From contig JADLAK010000020.1 of NCBI GenBank assembly GCA_020848275.1, positions 1-57,493 of the forward strand: 57,493 bases of DNA, given 5' to 3'. A program made the position numbers and the translations under genes. The notes beneath the pieces were generated by a model that worked only from the letters and a program-made list of their open reading frames with translations, was not told the DNA's origin and made no database searches. Positions 32,552 through 41,187 of this stretch are shown here, one piece after another. Position 1 is the stretch's first letter. The number at the start of each line of letters is the position of its first letter. Source of the DNA: Planctomycetota bacterium. GTDB taxonomy: Bacteria > Planctomycetota > UBA8742 > UBA2392.

Positions 32552-33739
32552 ATGCCCAACCCGACCGCCGTTATCTGTGAAGCCCTCCGCACGCCCATGG
32601 GCAAGTTCCAGGGCTCGCTTGCGGCTATCGAAGCGCCCAAGCTCGGCGCGCACGTGATCAAGGCGCTTTTGGCCCGCTCGGGTGTTGACCCTGGTCGTAT
32701 TGATGAGGTCATCATGGGCAACGTGCTGCAGGCCGGCCTAGGCCAGAACCCCGCGCGCCAGGCCGCCATTTTCGGCGGTGTGCCCGCCAAGGTCGGCGCG
32801 ATGACGATCAACAAGGTTTGTGGCAGCGGCCTCAAAGCCGTGGCGCTGGCGGCGCAGGCGATTCGCGCGGGCGACGCCGAGTGCGTCATCGCCGGCGGCT
32901 TTGAGAGCATGACCAACGCGCCGTACCTGCTTCAGGGCGCGCGCAACGGCCTGCGGCTGGGCCACGCGCAGGCCACCGATTCGATGATCAATGACGGCCT
33001 GTGGGACAAATACAACGACTACCACATGGGCATGACCGGCGAACTCGTCGCCGAGGAACACAAGGTCACGCGCGAAGACCAGGACAAGTTCGCGGTCGAG
33101 AGCCACCGCCGCGCGGTTGCGGCGATCGAAAGCGGCGCGTTCAAGGCGGAAATTGCGCCGATCGAAGTCAAAGTCGGTAAGGAAACCAAGTTGTATGAAG
33201 TGGATGAGACGCCGCGCAAGGACACGACGCTGGAGGCTTTGGCCAAGTTGAAGCCGGCGTTTAAACCGGCGGGCGGCACGGTGACGGCGGGCAATGCGCC
33301 GGGCGTGAATGACGGCGCCGCGGCGCTGCTGGTCTGCGCTGAGGACCAGGTCGGCAAGCTGGGTGTGAAGCCTCTGGCGCGGATTACGGGCTACGCGACC
33401 GGCGGCCTTGAGCCGAAGTGGGTGATGATGGCGCCGCGCGAGGCCGTGAAGAATTTAATGGTCAAAACCGGGGTAAACATCTCGCATTTTGATCTCATTG
33501 AATTGAATGAGGCGTTCAGTGTTGCGGCGGTCGCCCTGCAACGCGAACTCAAGATTGATCCGGCGAAGTTGAACGTCAACGGCGGCGCGGTCGCACTCGG
33601 CCACCCCATCGGCGCTTCCGGCGCGCGCATTCTGGTGACGCTGATTCACGCACTGAAGTCGCGCAAGCTCAAGAAGGGTCTTGCAGGCCTTTGCCTCGGC
33701 GGCGGCAACGCCGTGGCGCTCAGCATCGAGATGCTTTAG
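32552..33739 (+). CDS. Acetyl-CoA C-acetyltransferase (thiolase)
   Basis: Thiolases condense two acetyl-CoA or cleave 3-ketoacyl-CoA. The 395-residue product has the nucleophilic Cys90 in [19 protein letters not shown], the GHPIGASG motif with His351, and Cys381 in CLGGGNAVA as the second active-site cysteine. Usual length and spacing indicate a functional biosynthetic-type thiolase. AAGGA precedes the ATG. There are no neighbouring fatty-acid or PHB genes to define the pathway. Confidence 0.95.
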   Translation: MPNPTAVICEALRTPMGKFQGSLAAIEAPKLGAHVIKALLARSGVDPGRIDEVIMGNVLQAGLGQNPARQAAIFGGVPAKVGAMTINKVCGSGLKAVALAAQAIRAGDAECVIAGGFESMTNAPYLLQGARNGLRLGHAQATDSMINDGLWDKYNDYHMGMTGELVAEEHKVTREDQDKFAVESHRRAVAAIESGAFKAEIAPIEVKVGKETKLYEVDETPRKDTTLEALAKLKPAFKPAGGTVTAGNAPGVNDGAAALLVCAEDQVGKLGVKPLARITGYATGGLEPKWVMMAPREAVKNLMVKTGVNISHFDLIELNEAFSVAAVALQRELKIDPAKLNVNGGAVALGHPIGASGARILVTLIHALKSRKLKKGLAGLCLGGGNAVALSIEML

Positions 33740-33744
33740 TTTTA

Positions 33745-33804
33745 GCCACGAATTACACGAATAGACACGAATTGAATTCGTGCAGATTCGTGTTCATTCG
33801 TGGC
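33745..33804. repeat. Stuttered CACGAAT / ATTCGTG palindrome (family A, copy 1)
   Basis: GCCACGAATTACACGAAT and AGACACGAAT are followed by ATTCGTGCAGATTCG and TGTTCATTCGTGGC. It starts right after the thiolase stop. Two further copies lie at 34688-34748 and 48816-48874. Confidence 0.8.
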
Positions 33805-33820
33805 CAAATTGCTTTTCTCA

Positions 33821-33885
33821 GTGGCTTCCGTGTTCTCCGTGGAAAAAACTGTTTTGTCCACGGAAGACACGGAGAGCACGGAAAC
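33821..33885. repeat. Stuttered TCCGTG / CACGGA palindrome (family C)
   Basis: GGCTTCCGTGTTCTCCGTGG, a 15-base spacer, then CCACGGAAGACACGGAG and AGCACGGAA. It is directly downstream of family A copy 1, so two different families are nested in one gap. Confidence 0.7.
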
Positions 33886-33897
33886 AGTCCCGCCTTC

Positions 33898-33956
33898 ATC
33901 TGCGGCCATCCATACTTCGCCGAGGCTACGTCCGGCAAGCTGCGTAATCTGTGGAT
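33898..33956. repeat. Family B right arm interrupted by a 30-base insertion
   Basis: ATCTGCGGCCATC and CTGCGTAATCTGTGGATAG match the right arm of family B copy 1, but a foreign segment (CATACTTCGCCGAGGCTACG and TCCGGCAAG) separates them. This is a repeat inside a repeat. Confidence 0.6.
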
Positions 33957-33985
33957 AGCTGTTGCAGTTTGTTGTGTCGTTACGG

Positions 33986-34322
33986 CTATTCGCGCCAGAG
34001 GCAGTAGCGCGACCATTTCACGGTCAGGTACGCGACGCCGAGCGCGGGCAGCGCAAACAGCAAAATCAGCACGCCACCCCTGCGACGGCGCAGGCCTCCT
34101 CCCCAAGCGAGCATGGCCTGCACGGTAATTCCGGTGACGGGCGTAAGCAGATGGAAAATCAGCACGAACAGGCACGTGATCAGCACAGTTAGCATTGCGA
34201 CGGCAAACATTTCTGCCGCGGTCAGATCGTCGTGCCACCAGGCCCAGCGGCGACGTTTCTCGCGTTTCCTCGGGGAGTTCGGGAAGCTTGTGCCTGCGGA
34301 TGACTTTGTAGCGGCTGCTCAT
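33986..34322 (-). pseudogene. Small membrane protein with an apparent frameshift
   Basis: An ATG at 34322, three bases after the previous stop, opens MSSRYKVIRRHKLPELPEETRE. A second frame, offset by one base, then encodes KRRRWAWWHDDLTAAEMFAV and a two-TM protein ending CLWRE at 33986. Joining the two near 34255 needs a +1 shift and gives a protein of about 111 residues with the same layout (acidic start, RRW/RWEW segment, two TM helices) as the upstream gene. Either the gene is broken, the read has an error, or only the second frame is made. Function unknown. Confidence 0.55.
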
Positions 34323-34325
34323 GGG

Positions 34326-34628
34326 CTATTCGCTCGTGTCTTGCAGCCGATACTGCAAGTACTTGGCGATCAGACTGGAAATGATTGCCGCCGGTACGAT
34401 GAAAGCCAAGCCAACCACACAACACGTGTAAAAGTTCATCAGCATCCATTGCGGTATCGGCCAACCCAGAGCGGGACCAGCCTGGATGTAGATAAGAAAC
34501 AGTAACAGCGAGATCAATACCGTGCCGACGGCAACCACGGACCAACCCCACCACGTTAGTGGTTCCGATGTCCACTCCCAACGGAGAGGTTTGCGTTCGC
34601 GAGGTTCGGGGGTTTCGGGAATGCTCAT
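34326..34628 (-). CDS. Small two-TM membrane protein
   Basis: The 100-residue product starts at ATG 34628 (MSIPETPEPRERKPLRWEW). TM helices lie at about 24-46 and 58-82 with a C-terminal LIAKYLQYRLQDTSE. It resembles in layout the broken gene that follows it three bases downstream, so the two form a small operon of similar proteins. No family is recognised. A longer frame to 34712 reads through repeat A. Confidence 0.68.
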   Translation of the reverse strand: MSIPETPEPRERKPLRWEWTSEPLTWWGWSVVAVGTVLISLLLFLIYIQAGPALGWPIPQWMLMNFYTCCVVGLAFIVPAAIISSLIAKYLQYRLQDTSE

Positions 34629-34687
34629 GGGCACAGTGTGCGGCACAGCCCGTCGCGCGGCCATTCCAAAACGACCCCAGCTTTTTA

Positions 34688-34748
34688 GCCACGAATGGAC
34701 ACGAATTCTCACGAATCGGATTCGTGTTTACTCGTGTGTATTCGTGGC
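34688..34748. repeat. Stuttered CACGAAT / ATTCGTG palindrome (family A, copy 2)
   Basis: GCCACGAATGGACACGAATT and CTCACGAATC are followed by GATTCGTGTTTACTCGTGTG and TATTCGTGGC. It lies between divergent genes. Confidence 0.8.
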
Positions 34749-34773
34749 TGATGTCCGGTGTTAAAAGCTTTGC

Positions 34774-35109
34774 ATGACGCCGGAAGAACTTATCCAGAAA
34801 CAACTCGACGCTTACAACACCTGCGACATCGACGGTTTCTGCGCGACCTGCGCCAAGGACATTCTGGTCCGCGACGGCGACGGCAAAGTCATCTGCAAGG
34901 GCGTCAAAGAAGTGCGCGAGCGTTACGGCCCGCTGTTTAAAGACAACCCGCACCAGATGGCGATCATCGAGCAACGCCTGAGCGGCGGCATTTACGTCGT
35001 CGATGAAGAAGTCGTCACCGGCCGCGCCGACGGCGTGCAGCGCCGGGCGTTGATCCTGTACAAGGTCGTGAATGACCTGTGCACGGAAATGACGATCGTT
35101 AAAAAGTAA
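34774..35109 (+). CDS. SnoaL/NTF2-like protein
   Basis: The 111-residue product has the NTF2-fold pattern: LIQKQLDAYNTCDIDGFCATCAKDILV, then GVKEVRERYGPLFKD, HQMAIIEQRLSGGIYVVDEEVV and a terminal LILYKVVNDLCTEMTIV. Members are small ketosteroid-isomerase-like enzymes or binding proteins. No specific substrate can be proposed. It is a cytoplasmic single gene. Confidence 0.85.
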   Translation: MTPEELIQKQLDAYNTCDIDGFCATCAKDILVRDGDGKVICKGVKEVRERYGPLFKDNPHQMAIIEQRLSGGIYVVDEEVVTGRADGVQRRALILYKVVNDLCTEMTIVKK

Positions 35110-35186
35110 GTGGCTGGGGCCTCCCGGCCCCAGCGCAATAATCCCAATCAACGGTTTTCGTGCTGGGGCACGGAGGCCCCAGCCAC
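35110..35186. repeat. Convergent-end hairpin repeat (family J, copy 2)
   Basis: GTGGCTGGGGCCTCC and GGAGGCCCCAGCCAC form a perfect 15-bp outer stem. The middle AATCAACGGTTTTCGTGCTG is alignable with the middle of copy 3 at 45782-45860. It fills the gap between the convergent NTF2-like and EF-hand genes and likely terminates both. Confidence 0.8.
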
Positions 35187-35193
35187 AACGGCA

Positions 35194-36147
35194 CTATTTC
35201 GGCGGTTCGGGCGGCGGGGGAGCGGCGGGTTTGCCCTCTTCCTTGGGCGGCTCGGCGCCGCCGGGACGGCGGCCCGGGCGGCCTTCGCGTGGCTTGCGGT
35301 CCTTCATCTTCTCCGCCATCTTCGCGCGGAACGCCTTGTACTCATCCAGGCTCAGCGCGCCGTCGCCGTCCGTGTCGGCCTTGGCGTTCTCCATCGCTTT
35401 TTTCAGGCGCTCGTTGATCTCGTCGCCCGCGAGTTTGCCGTCGCTGTTCTTGTCCATCTCCTTGAACTGGTCCTCGGGCGTCTTGTTCATGTTCTCGCGC
35501 ACTTTGCCCGCGTCCTTGGCCCTGGCGGTCTTGGCGGCGGCGCTTGCGGCGGTGTATTCCGCGAGGTCGAGCGATTTGTCGGCGTTCTTGTCGCCCTCCA
35601 TCAGGCCCTTGCGGTCGCCAAGTTCATCCTCCGTGAGTTTCTTGTCGTCGTTCTTGTCCAGCGCCTTGAACTCCTCCTCGGCAGCGGCCTTGGCGCGCGC
35701 CTTTATCTCTTCGCCGATCTTGTCGACGTGTTTGCCCGCCTCGGCCAGCGTTACAAAGCCATCCTTGTCGTCGTCGAGTTCGCCAAACAGCTTGTCGTTG
35801 CCGACTTCTTCCTTTGAAAGTTTGCCGTCAGCGTCCTTGTCTTTTTCCTTGAAGAACATCAGCACCGGACGGTTGGCGTCGCCGCGGCGTTCGCGCTTGG
35901 GCTCAACCTTTTTGGGGGGTTCAACCTTCGGGGGTTCGGCGGGCGTGGCCGGCGGAGTATCCGGCAGCGGCGGTGTTTCAACCGGCGGCGCGCTCGGCGC
36001 GGGCACCGCGGGCGCAGGCGGCTCAGCGGGCGGCGGTGTCGCGGGAACCGGCGGCGGTTCAAGGGGCGGCGGCGCGGGATTATCCTGTGCGCCCAGGTTG
36101 AACGCGAACAACGCAAGAATTGCGGCGACGGCGATGATACGTTTCAT
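35194..36147 (-). CDS. Exported protein with six EF-hand calcium-binding loops
   Basis: The 317-residue product starts at ATG 36147 (CGGAG upstream) with a signal peptide (MKRIIAVAAILALFAFNLGA) and a Pro/Ala-rich linker (about 22-85). Six EF-hand-type loops follow: DKDADGKLSKEE, DDDKDGFVTLAE, DKNDDKKLTEDE, DKNADKSLDLAE, DKNSDGKLAGDE and DTDGDGALSLDE. Most keep the Asp at positions 1, 3 and 5 and the acidic residue at 12. Loops three and four have Lys in place of the central Gly, which may weaken binding. Helices between loops are Lys/Ala-rich. It ends in a Pro-rich tail. It probably binds calcium outside the inner membrane. Confidence 0.88.
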   Translation of the reverse strand: MKRIIAVAAILALFAFNLGAQDNPAPPPLEPPPVPATPPPAEPPAPAVPAPSAPPVETPPLPDTPPATPAEPPKVEPPKKVEPKRERRGDANRPVLMFFKEKDKDADGKLSKEEVGNDKLFGELDDDKDGFVTLAEAGKHVDKIGEEIKARAKAAAEEEFKALDKNDDKKLTEDELGDRKGLMEGDKNADKSLDLAEYTAASAAAKTARAKDAGKVRENMNKTPEDQFKEMDKNSDGKLAGDEINERLKKAMENAKADTDGDGALSLDEYKAFRAKMAEKMKDRKPREGRPGRRPGGAEPPKEEGKPAAPPPPEPPK

Positions 36148-36240
36148 GCTTGCTCCGGTTGGCTCGACCTTTACGCGGCGTACATTGCTTGAGATAGTAA
36201 ACACGTTGGCCAGGCGAAGGTTGCGGAATTTCGGGCATTC

Positions 36241-36981
36241 ATGCGGCAGCTCAAATACATCCTGCTTGCGGTCGTGATGCTGAGCATCGCCGTAAGCGTC
36301 ATCCTGGCAGCGCCGCTGCTGCAGCAGTGCTGCGAATATTTCGGCCTGGTTGCGCCCGAGGGCGTATCGGAAGTGCCTGGTGTCAAACATGTTGCGGTAG
36401 TTCCCGCGCGCCCGGACGGGACCATCCCCGAGGAAGTCCCGGGCCTGAAGTTGCGCCAGAAGGTCGAGAATTTCAGCCTGCCCGACCTCAACGGCAAGAA
36501 GCACCAAGTCGATTTCAGCGCCAAGACCCTGACGGTCGTCGTCTGGGTTTCGAGCGTTTGCCCGACCAGCAAAATTTACGAGGACCGCCTGAATAAACTC
36601 CAGGCCGAGTTCGGCGACGTCGCTTTCTGGGCCGTCAACAGCAGCGCGATGGAGGGCGTGGCCGAGTTGCGCGAGCACTACCTGAAACCCACGCGCCCCG
36701 ACCGCCTTCGCATCACCGTGCTCAAGGACGACCGCAACATCATCGCCGACCGTTTCGGCGCGCAGAAGTGCCCGGATATCTTCGTGTTCGACCGCGATGG
36801 CAAGCTGCAATACCGCGGCGGTGTCGACGACAGCCGCAAGCCGATGGATGTGAAGAAGCAATATCTGCGCGAAGTGTTGAAGGACCTGTTGAAGGGTGAG
36901 ACGCCGCAATGGCGCTACACTCCCGCCAACGGCTGCTGCCCGATTGACCGTATAGAGGAAGAAGCGCCGTCCACCAAATAG
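36241..36981 (+). CDS. Membrane-anchored redoxin (AhpC/TSA-TlpA-like)
   Basis: The 246-residue product has an N-terminal TM anchor (YILLAVVMLSIAVSVILAA) with a CC pair after it, then a thioredoxin-like redoxin domain (about 75-225): VENFSLPDLNGKKHQVDF, LTVVVWVSSVCPTSKIYEDRL, and CPDIFVFDRDGKLQYRGGVDD. The active-site motif is CPTS, a single peroxidatic-type cysteine rather than CxxC. The C-terminus holds another CC (NGCCPIDR). The domain is likely periplasmic and acts in thiol redox or peroxide chemistry. Ten bases separate it from the VOC gene. Confidence 0.82.
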   Translation: MRQLKYILLAVVMLSIAVSVILAAPLLQQCCEYFGLVAPEGVSEVPGVKHVAVVPARPDGTIPEEVPGLKLRQKVENFSLPDLNGKKHQVDFSAKTLTVVVWVSSVCPTSKIYEDRLNKLQAEFGDVAFWAVNSSAMEGVAELREHYLKPTRPDRLRITVLKDDRNIIADRFGAQKCPDIFVFDRDGKLQYRGGVDDSRKPMDVKKQYLREVLKDLLKGETPQWRYTPANGCCPIDRIEEEAPSTK

Positions 36982-36991
36982 CGGAGGGCAG

Positions 36992-37372
36992 ATGCGCATC
37001 AATCACATAGAGTTGCCGGTCAGCGATTCGCAGGCGAGCAAACGTTTCTACATCGAGAAACTGGGCTTCAAGCTTGAGGGCGACAACGACGGCAAGTACA
37101 TCTGGCTCTCGCTTGGCGACGTCACGGTGTTGCTGCGGCCGGGCAAGCCCCAGCGGCTGCCCTTTGAACAGACGCACAACATCGTGCTTTGCACCGACGA
37201 CCTGGGCGGCACGCACAAGAAACTCGCGGCGCGCGGCGTGGCGATGAAAAAGGGCGGCAACGTGTATTACATCCAGGATCCGGACGGGCATTGGTTCCAG
37301 CTTGTCGACCCGAAGCAGGATCACTCGCGCGACGACGACATCACCGGCAAATCACCGCGGTCCATCAAGTAA
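36992..37372 (+). CDS. VOC/glyoxalase-superfamily protein
   Basis: The 126-residue product has paired beta-alpha-beta-beta-beta modules: INHIELPVSDSQASKRFYIEKLGFKLEGD and HNIVLCTDDLGGTHKKLAARGV, followed by YYIQDPDGHWFQLVD with the usual C-terminal metal/ligand residues. Members include glyoxalase I, fosfomycin-resistance enzymes and dioxygenases. The sequence does not tell which. GGAGGG precedes the ATG. It is probably co-transcribed with the redoxin. Confidence 0.85.
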   Translation: MRINHIELPVSDSQASKRFYIEKLGFKLEGDNDGKYIWLSLGDVTVLLRPGKPQRLPFEQTHNIVLCTDDLGGTHKKLAARGVAMKKGGNVYYIQDPDGHWFQLVDPKQDHSRDDDITGKSPRSIK

Positions 37373-37582
37373 TTACTTGGCGGCGACGCCCGTCGGCTGG
37401 CACTCGACGCGCACGCCGCAGAACAGCAGCGGAATCCAGTCGCGTTTGAAGCGCGGGTGATTGTATTCGGCGTGGATGAAGCGGATGTTCTCGCCGTCGG
37501 CACGCATTTCGACTTTGGCGAAATACTGCTCGTAAATGTGGTTGAACTTCTTGAGAACGTCGGCGTCGGTCAGGTCGGTCAC
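37373..37582 (-). CDS. Small conserved hypothetical protein
   Basis: The 69-residue frame starts at a GTG (MTDLTDADVLKKFNHIYEQYF) and ends directly against the VOC stop. A regular helix followed by IRFIHAEYNHPRFKRDWIPLLFCGVRVE suggests a real small soluble protein. Family unknown to me. Confidence 0.6.
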   Translation of the reverse strand: MTDLTDADVLKKFNHIYEQYFAKVEMRADGENIRFIHAEYNHPRFKRDWIPLLFCGVRVECQPTGVAAK

Positions 37583-37597
37583 TGCTGCTCCGCAAAG

Positions 37598-37690
37598 TCG
37601 ACCGTCAACAGTTGACGGTCAACGGTAACTGCAAATCTCACAATCGAAGATGAGTCATAACTGTTGACTATCAACCGTCAACCGTTGACT
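37598..37690. repeat. Stuttered GTTGAC / GTCAAC palindrome (family E)
   Basis: ACCGTCAACAGTTGACGGTC and AACGG form one arm. CTGTTGACTATCAACCGTC and AACCGTTGAC form the other. The spacer is about 30 bases. It fills the gap between the small hypothetical gene and folE. Confidence 0.75.
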
Positions 37691-37694
37691 CGTC

Positions 37695-38342
37695 CTACTG
37701 CCCGATCATCCTGAAGACTTCCGCGCGCAGGTGTTCGTCGTTCTTGAAGGCGCCCTTGACCGTGCGCGTGACGGTCGTGCTGCCGACCTTCTGCACGCCG
37801 CGCATCATCATGCACATGTGCGTGGCTTCGCAGATGATCGCCACGCCCTTGGGTTTGATCACGCTCTCGATGGCGTCGGCGATCTGTTGCGTCATGTTTT
37901 CCTGGATCTGCAGGCGGCGCGCGAAAATTTCGGCGATGCGCGGCAGCTTGGAAATCCCCAGGACTTTGCCCGCAGGCAAATACGCGATGTGAAGCTTGCC
38001 GAAGAACGGCAGCATGTGGTGTTCGCACAGCGAGCAGAAGTCGATGTCCTTCACCAGCACGATGCCGTCGCTTGTGGTCTTGAAAATCGCGTCGTTGACG
38101 ATGTCGTCGAGATTTTCGTTGTAGCCCTTGGTGAGATATTTGATCGCGGCGTCGACGCGATAGGGCGTCTTCTGCAAGCCCTCGCGCTCGGGGTTTTCGC
38201 CGATCGAACGCAGCATGCCTTTGACGAGGCAGGAAATATTGTCGCCGGGTTTGACCGCGCCCACGTCCACTACGCCTTCGACGTCTGCGCGCGTGTCAAT
38301 GCAATCGTCGTCGATCAGCGGTTCATCTTCGTAGCGGTTCAT
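37695..38342 (-). CDS. folE: GTP cyclohydrolase I
   Basis: FolE makes dihydroneopterin triphosphate from GTP, the first step of folate and queuosine-type pathways. The 215-residue product (start ATG 38342, [10 protein letters not shown]) has an acidic N-terminal arm and the catalytic signature [17 protein letters not shown] with the zinc-binding Cys and the two His. It continues [17 protein letters not shown] and [16 protein letters not shown], then [15 protein letters not shown], all typical of type IA enzymes. Usual length for the family. An upstream frame to 38564 is not protein-like. Confidence 0.96.
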   Translation of the reverse strand: MNRYEDEPLIDDDCIDTRADVEGVVDVGAVKPGDNISCLVKGMLRSIGENPEREGLQKTPYRVDAAIKYLTKGYNENLDDIVNDAIFKTTSDGIVLVKDIDFCSLCEHHMLPFFGKLHIAYLPAGKVLGISKLPRIAEIFARRLQIQENMTQQIADAIESVIKPKGVAIICEATHMCMMMRGVQKVGSTTVTRTVKGAFKNDEHLRAEVFRMIGQ

Positions 38343-38546
38343 GGTTGTCTTTCTACGTTTGATCTGCGGCGAGCCGCAGAGTGTCACGAAAGAGAGTTTG
38401 CTGTCGGCGTTTGTCCGAAGACAAGGCCTTTGCTCCGTTTTGGGTCGCTTGCGCGACCATACAGTCTCAACGTAACAGGCCGTTTCGGACAATGGTAGTC
38501 CAAAACCCTTGTACACACTTCGCTGAATGTCGCTAAAACAGCGGCC

Positions 38547-39968
38547 ATGGCGCAGGCATTCCAATTTCCGGAAGTTTCGATCCAGGGCGATCGTGCGCGG
38601 CTGTTAAAACCGTACCAGCACGCCTGCCACTCGCTGAACTCGCTGATTTACACCGCGGGCAGCGGCAACGGCCTCAAGGCCGACGCGCTGGTCGGCGACG
38701 CCAAGGGCCGCATCGATGCGTGGGACGCCGCCTTTGCGACGTTGGGCCTGCGCTGGGCGCGCAGCGGGCAAACCAGCGCGACCGACGCGTTTTTAGCCGC
38801 GTTCGACGACGACGGTTTCATCCCCGCGCGGCTGGCGCTTGACGGGAAATCGCCGGGCGAGGGCTTGCAGCGCGTGGCCGCGCCGCTTACGGCCTTTGCC
38901 GAATGGGAACTCTTCAAGCTGCGCGGCGACGCCAAACGTTTGGCCGAGGCGCTGAATCTGCTGGAGGTCGATTTCGATTTCCGTGAGGGCAAGCTGCGCC
39001 GCAAGTCGGGGCTGTTCGGCGGCAGCGAGCTTGCCTATCCGCTAGGCTGCTTCACGCGTTTTTCGGTGGGTGGCAAGGCGGTGCCGAGCCTGATTACGGG
39101 CGCGGATTGGGTCGACGCGACGGCGCTGCACGTCCTGAACGCGCGCTGCCTGGCCGAGATGGCGCGTGCGCTCGAGCGCAAGGAACTCGCCGGCCGCTTC
39201 GAGTATGCGTCGATCGACATCGCCGCCAAGATGAACGCGCGCATGTGGGATGAAAAAGAGGGCTGGTATTTCGACGTCAACGAACACGGCGAGTATTTAC
39301 CCGTCAAGAGCCTGGCGTCGTTCTGGGCCGTGGTTTCGGGCGTCGCGCCGCTGGCCAGAGCCGAGCGCCAATCCACGGCGCTCAGCGACGTCACGCGTTT
39401 TGAACGCATGCACCCGTACTGCACGCTGGCGGCGAGCGAAAAGGGCTATCGCGGCGAGGGCGACCGCCCCGTGGGCGTCACGCGCAGCGATTTCAACATC
39501 GTCTGCTATGAAACACTTTATGCGCTTGGCCGCGCGGCGCAGGCCGACCTTGGCGCGGAAGACCACCTCGCGCGCGTTGCACGCATCCTCAGCGACAGCG
39601 GCGAACTTTACACGGCCTACGACCCGGATGCGGACATTCCGGCGCCTTTGGCCGATGGCGGCTCGGGCGCGAATTCATCGCTGACCGCCGCGCTCGCCAT
39701 CAACATCACGCTCAGCTACCTGTTTGGCCTGCGGCCGCACGCCGCGCGCAAGGAACTCGAGGTCAACTTGCGGCTGAAGGATCGCCACAGCGTCGAGGGC
39801 GTCCCGTTTTGCGGCGGCAGCGTGAGCATCGATGCCGGCGCGCAGCCCATGAAGGGCCGGCGCACAGTCGAGGTGATGTGCGACATGCCGTTTAGGCTGA
39901 AGGCGCGCTCAGGCGAACGCATGCAAACGTTTGACCTCACCCCCGGCAGCCACACGGTTACGGTGTAG
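38547..39968 (+). CDS. Glycoside hydrolase with (alpha/alpha)6 barrel, GH63/trehalase-like
   Basis: The 473-residue product reads like an inverting (alpha/alpha)6-barrel hydrolase of the GH37/GH63 group. It has [14 protein letters not shown] and [19 protein letters not shown] near the N-terminus, then [39 protein letters not shown], where trehalase and mannosylglycerate hydrolase have the same pattern. The end (about 395-473) forms a beta-type cap. There is no signal peptide, so it is a cytoplasmic enzyme, perhaps for a compatible solute or storage glycoside. Substrate not decided. Confidence 0.72.
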   Translation: MAQAFQFPEVSIQGDRARLLKPYQHACHSLNSLIYTAGSGNGLKADALVGDAKGRIDAWDAAFATLGLRWARSGQTSATDAFLAAFDDDGFIPARLALDGKSPGEGLQRVAAPLTAFAEWELFKLRGDAKRLAEALNLLEVDFDFREGKLRRKSGLFGGSELAYPLGCFTRFSVGGKAVPSLITGADWVDATALHVLNARCLAEMARALERKELAGRFEYASIDIAAKMNARMWDEKEGWYFDVNEHGEYLPVKSLASFWAVVSGVAPLARAERQSTALSDVTRFERMHPYCTLAASEKGYRGEGDRPVGVTRSDFNIVCYETLYALGRAAQADLGAEDHLARVARILSDSGELYTAYDPDADIPAPLADGGSGANSSLTAALAINITLSYLFGLRPHAARKELEVNLRLKDRHSVEGVPFCGGSVSIDAGAQPMKGRRTVEVMCDMPFRLKARSGERMQTFDLTPGSHTVTV

Positions 39969-39976
39969 GTGTTCAT

Positions 39977-40237
39977 ATGCCCGAGATCGCCCGCTTCTAC
40001 GGCATCATTATCAAGATGTACTACCGCGACCACGCGCCGCCGCATTTTCACGCTGAATACGGCGAACACGAATTGCTGATTACGATCTCGCCGATTGGCG
40101 TTTTTGAGGGACACGCACCCCCTCGGGTTCGTTCAATGGTGCTAGAATGGTGCGCGCTGCATCAGGCCGAATTGGCCGACAACTGGACGCGCTGCCGAAC
40201 CGGAAATAAGCCTGTGGTTGTCGCGCCCTTGGAGTAA
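39977..40237 (+). CDS. DUF4160-family protein
   Basis: The 86-residue product has the DUF4160 pattern: MPEIARFYGIIIKMYYRDHAPPHFHAEYGEHE, including the conserved Y-x-D-H-x-P-P-H-x-H-A core. It is followed after 5 bases by a DUF2442 gene, a pairing seen widely in bacterial genomes and often proposed to be toxin-antitoxin-like, though without firm biochemical proof. Confidence 0.88.
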   Translation: MPEIARFYGIIIKMYYRDHAPPHFHAEYGEHELLITISPIGVFEGHAPPRVRSMVLEWCALHQAELADNWTRCRTGNKPVVVAPLE

Positions 40238-40242
40238 GGGAA

Positions 40243-40518
40243 ATGTTGTACCGCATCAGCAAAGTTGAAGTCTTGCCGAAGACTTGTTTGCGTCTCGTCT
40301 ATGACGACGGCGTAGCGGTTGTGGTTGATTTCAAGCCCATCATCGCGGAAGGCGGCGAGTTCAAGAAACTTGCGGATTCAAAGTTCTTCAAGCAGGTCAA
40401 GGTCGATGAGCGGGGCCGCTCGTTGGTGTGGCCCGACGAGCTCGACTTCTGCGCTGACTCGCTGCGCCTGTCCGGCAAAGTCGAAACGCCCGCACCCGCC
40501 GCCAGACGGGCTTCTTAG
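40243..40518 (+). CDS. DUF2442-family protein
   Basis: The 91-residue product matches DUF2442: YRISKVEVLPKTCLRLVYDDGVAVVVDFKPII, then FFKQVKVDERGRSLVWPDELDFCADSLRL. TAAGGG precedes the ATG by a good distance. The pair with the DUF4160 gene is its main context. Members are small and possibly bind nucleic acid. Confidence 0.88.
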   Translation: MLYRISKVEVLPKTCLRLVYDDGVAVVVDFKPIIAEGGEFKKLADSKFFKQVKVDERGRSLVWPDELDFCADSLRLSGKVETPAPAARRAS

Positions 40519-40543
40519 ATCAAGCCCCATCGGTGCGACAGAA

Positions 40544-41035
40544 TCACTTCCCCGGTGCTGTTTTCGCACGCTTCATTGCGCGTCGGATGATGTCGTTCAC
40601 GCGCTCGCCCTTCAGGAAACCAAGCAGGCACCCCGGCGGCCAAATCGGGAACGTCTTCTCCGCTCCATCTGCTTTGTACGTGATCAGCAAGGACGATGGC
40701 CGTGAAAATTCGTAGGCGACATTCGTGATCTGTTCCGCTCGGATGTGCGTCGTCCCGTAACGAATAGGGACATCGCCGTGACTGATCAGAACGAACGGTG
40801 TTTGGCTTACCGACCTGCGCAACAGCGTCAGGACAAACAGGGGAGCGAACGACAGTATGAAGAAAATCCCGTTTATTAAAACTGCCGCAACAGACATTTG
40901 ATTTGAAAGGTCGAGCTTCAGCAGGTTTTGAATCAGCGCAACGAAAAGCCCGGTGGGAAGAAGCACCGCTGGAACGGTGAAAAACATCGCATACGCGAGA
41001 AGGCCGCCGGTTGCGTGATCACGCAGTTTGATCAT
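40544..41035 (-). CDS. Membrane protein of unknown function
   Basis: The 163-residue product has two TM helices (about 14-38 and 46-70) followed by a soluble domain with a PH-like strand pattern (FVLISHGDVPIRYGTTHIRAEQITNVAYEF, then SSLLITYKADGAEKTFPIWPPG). Its DNA is less GC-rich than the neighbours, a possible sign of transfer. It is tail-to-tail with the DUF2442 gene. No family recognised. Confidence 0.72.
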   Translation of the reverse strand: MIKLRDHATGGLLAYAMFFTVPAVLLPTGLFVALIQNLLKLDLSNQMSVAAVLINGIFFILSFAPLFVLTLLRRSVSQTPFVLISHGDVPIRYGTTHIRAEQITNVAYEFSRPSSLLITYKADGAEKTFPIWPPGCLLGFLKGERVNDIIRRAMKRAKTAPGK

Positions 41036-41054
41036 GGCCAGATGCTAACGCGAA

Positions 41055-41170
41055 GTGGCCCGGGTTGAAAACCCGGGCCACGTGAAGCCATTTGACGATG
41101 TGCCTTTACGAGCCGCGAACGCCAGTGAGCGGTCTGAAGGACCAAGAATCCCCGGACCGCGTGCTTGCGC
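41055..41170. repeat. Double hairpin repeat (GGCCCGGGTT... and TTACGAGCCGCG...)
   Basis: GTGGCCCGGGTT and AACCCGGGCCAC form a perfect 12-bp hairpin. Then TTACGAGCCGCG and CGCGGCTCGTAA form the outer arms of a second, longer hairpin with an inner AACGCCAGTGAGCGGTC segment. It fills the gap between two minus-strand genes. Confidence 0.7.
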
Positions 41171-41187
41171 GCGCGGCTCGTAACGAC

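Noticed and set aside
33745..33956. CRISPR array
   Set aside because: The repeated words are only 6-10 bases, inverted halfway and without uniform spacers. No cas genes are in the window.
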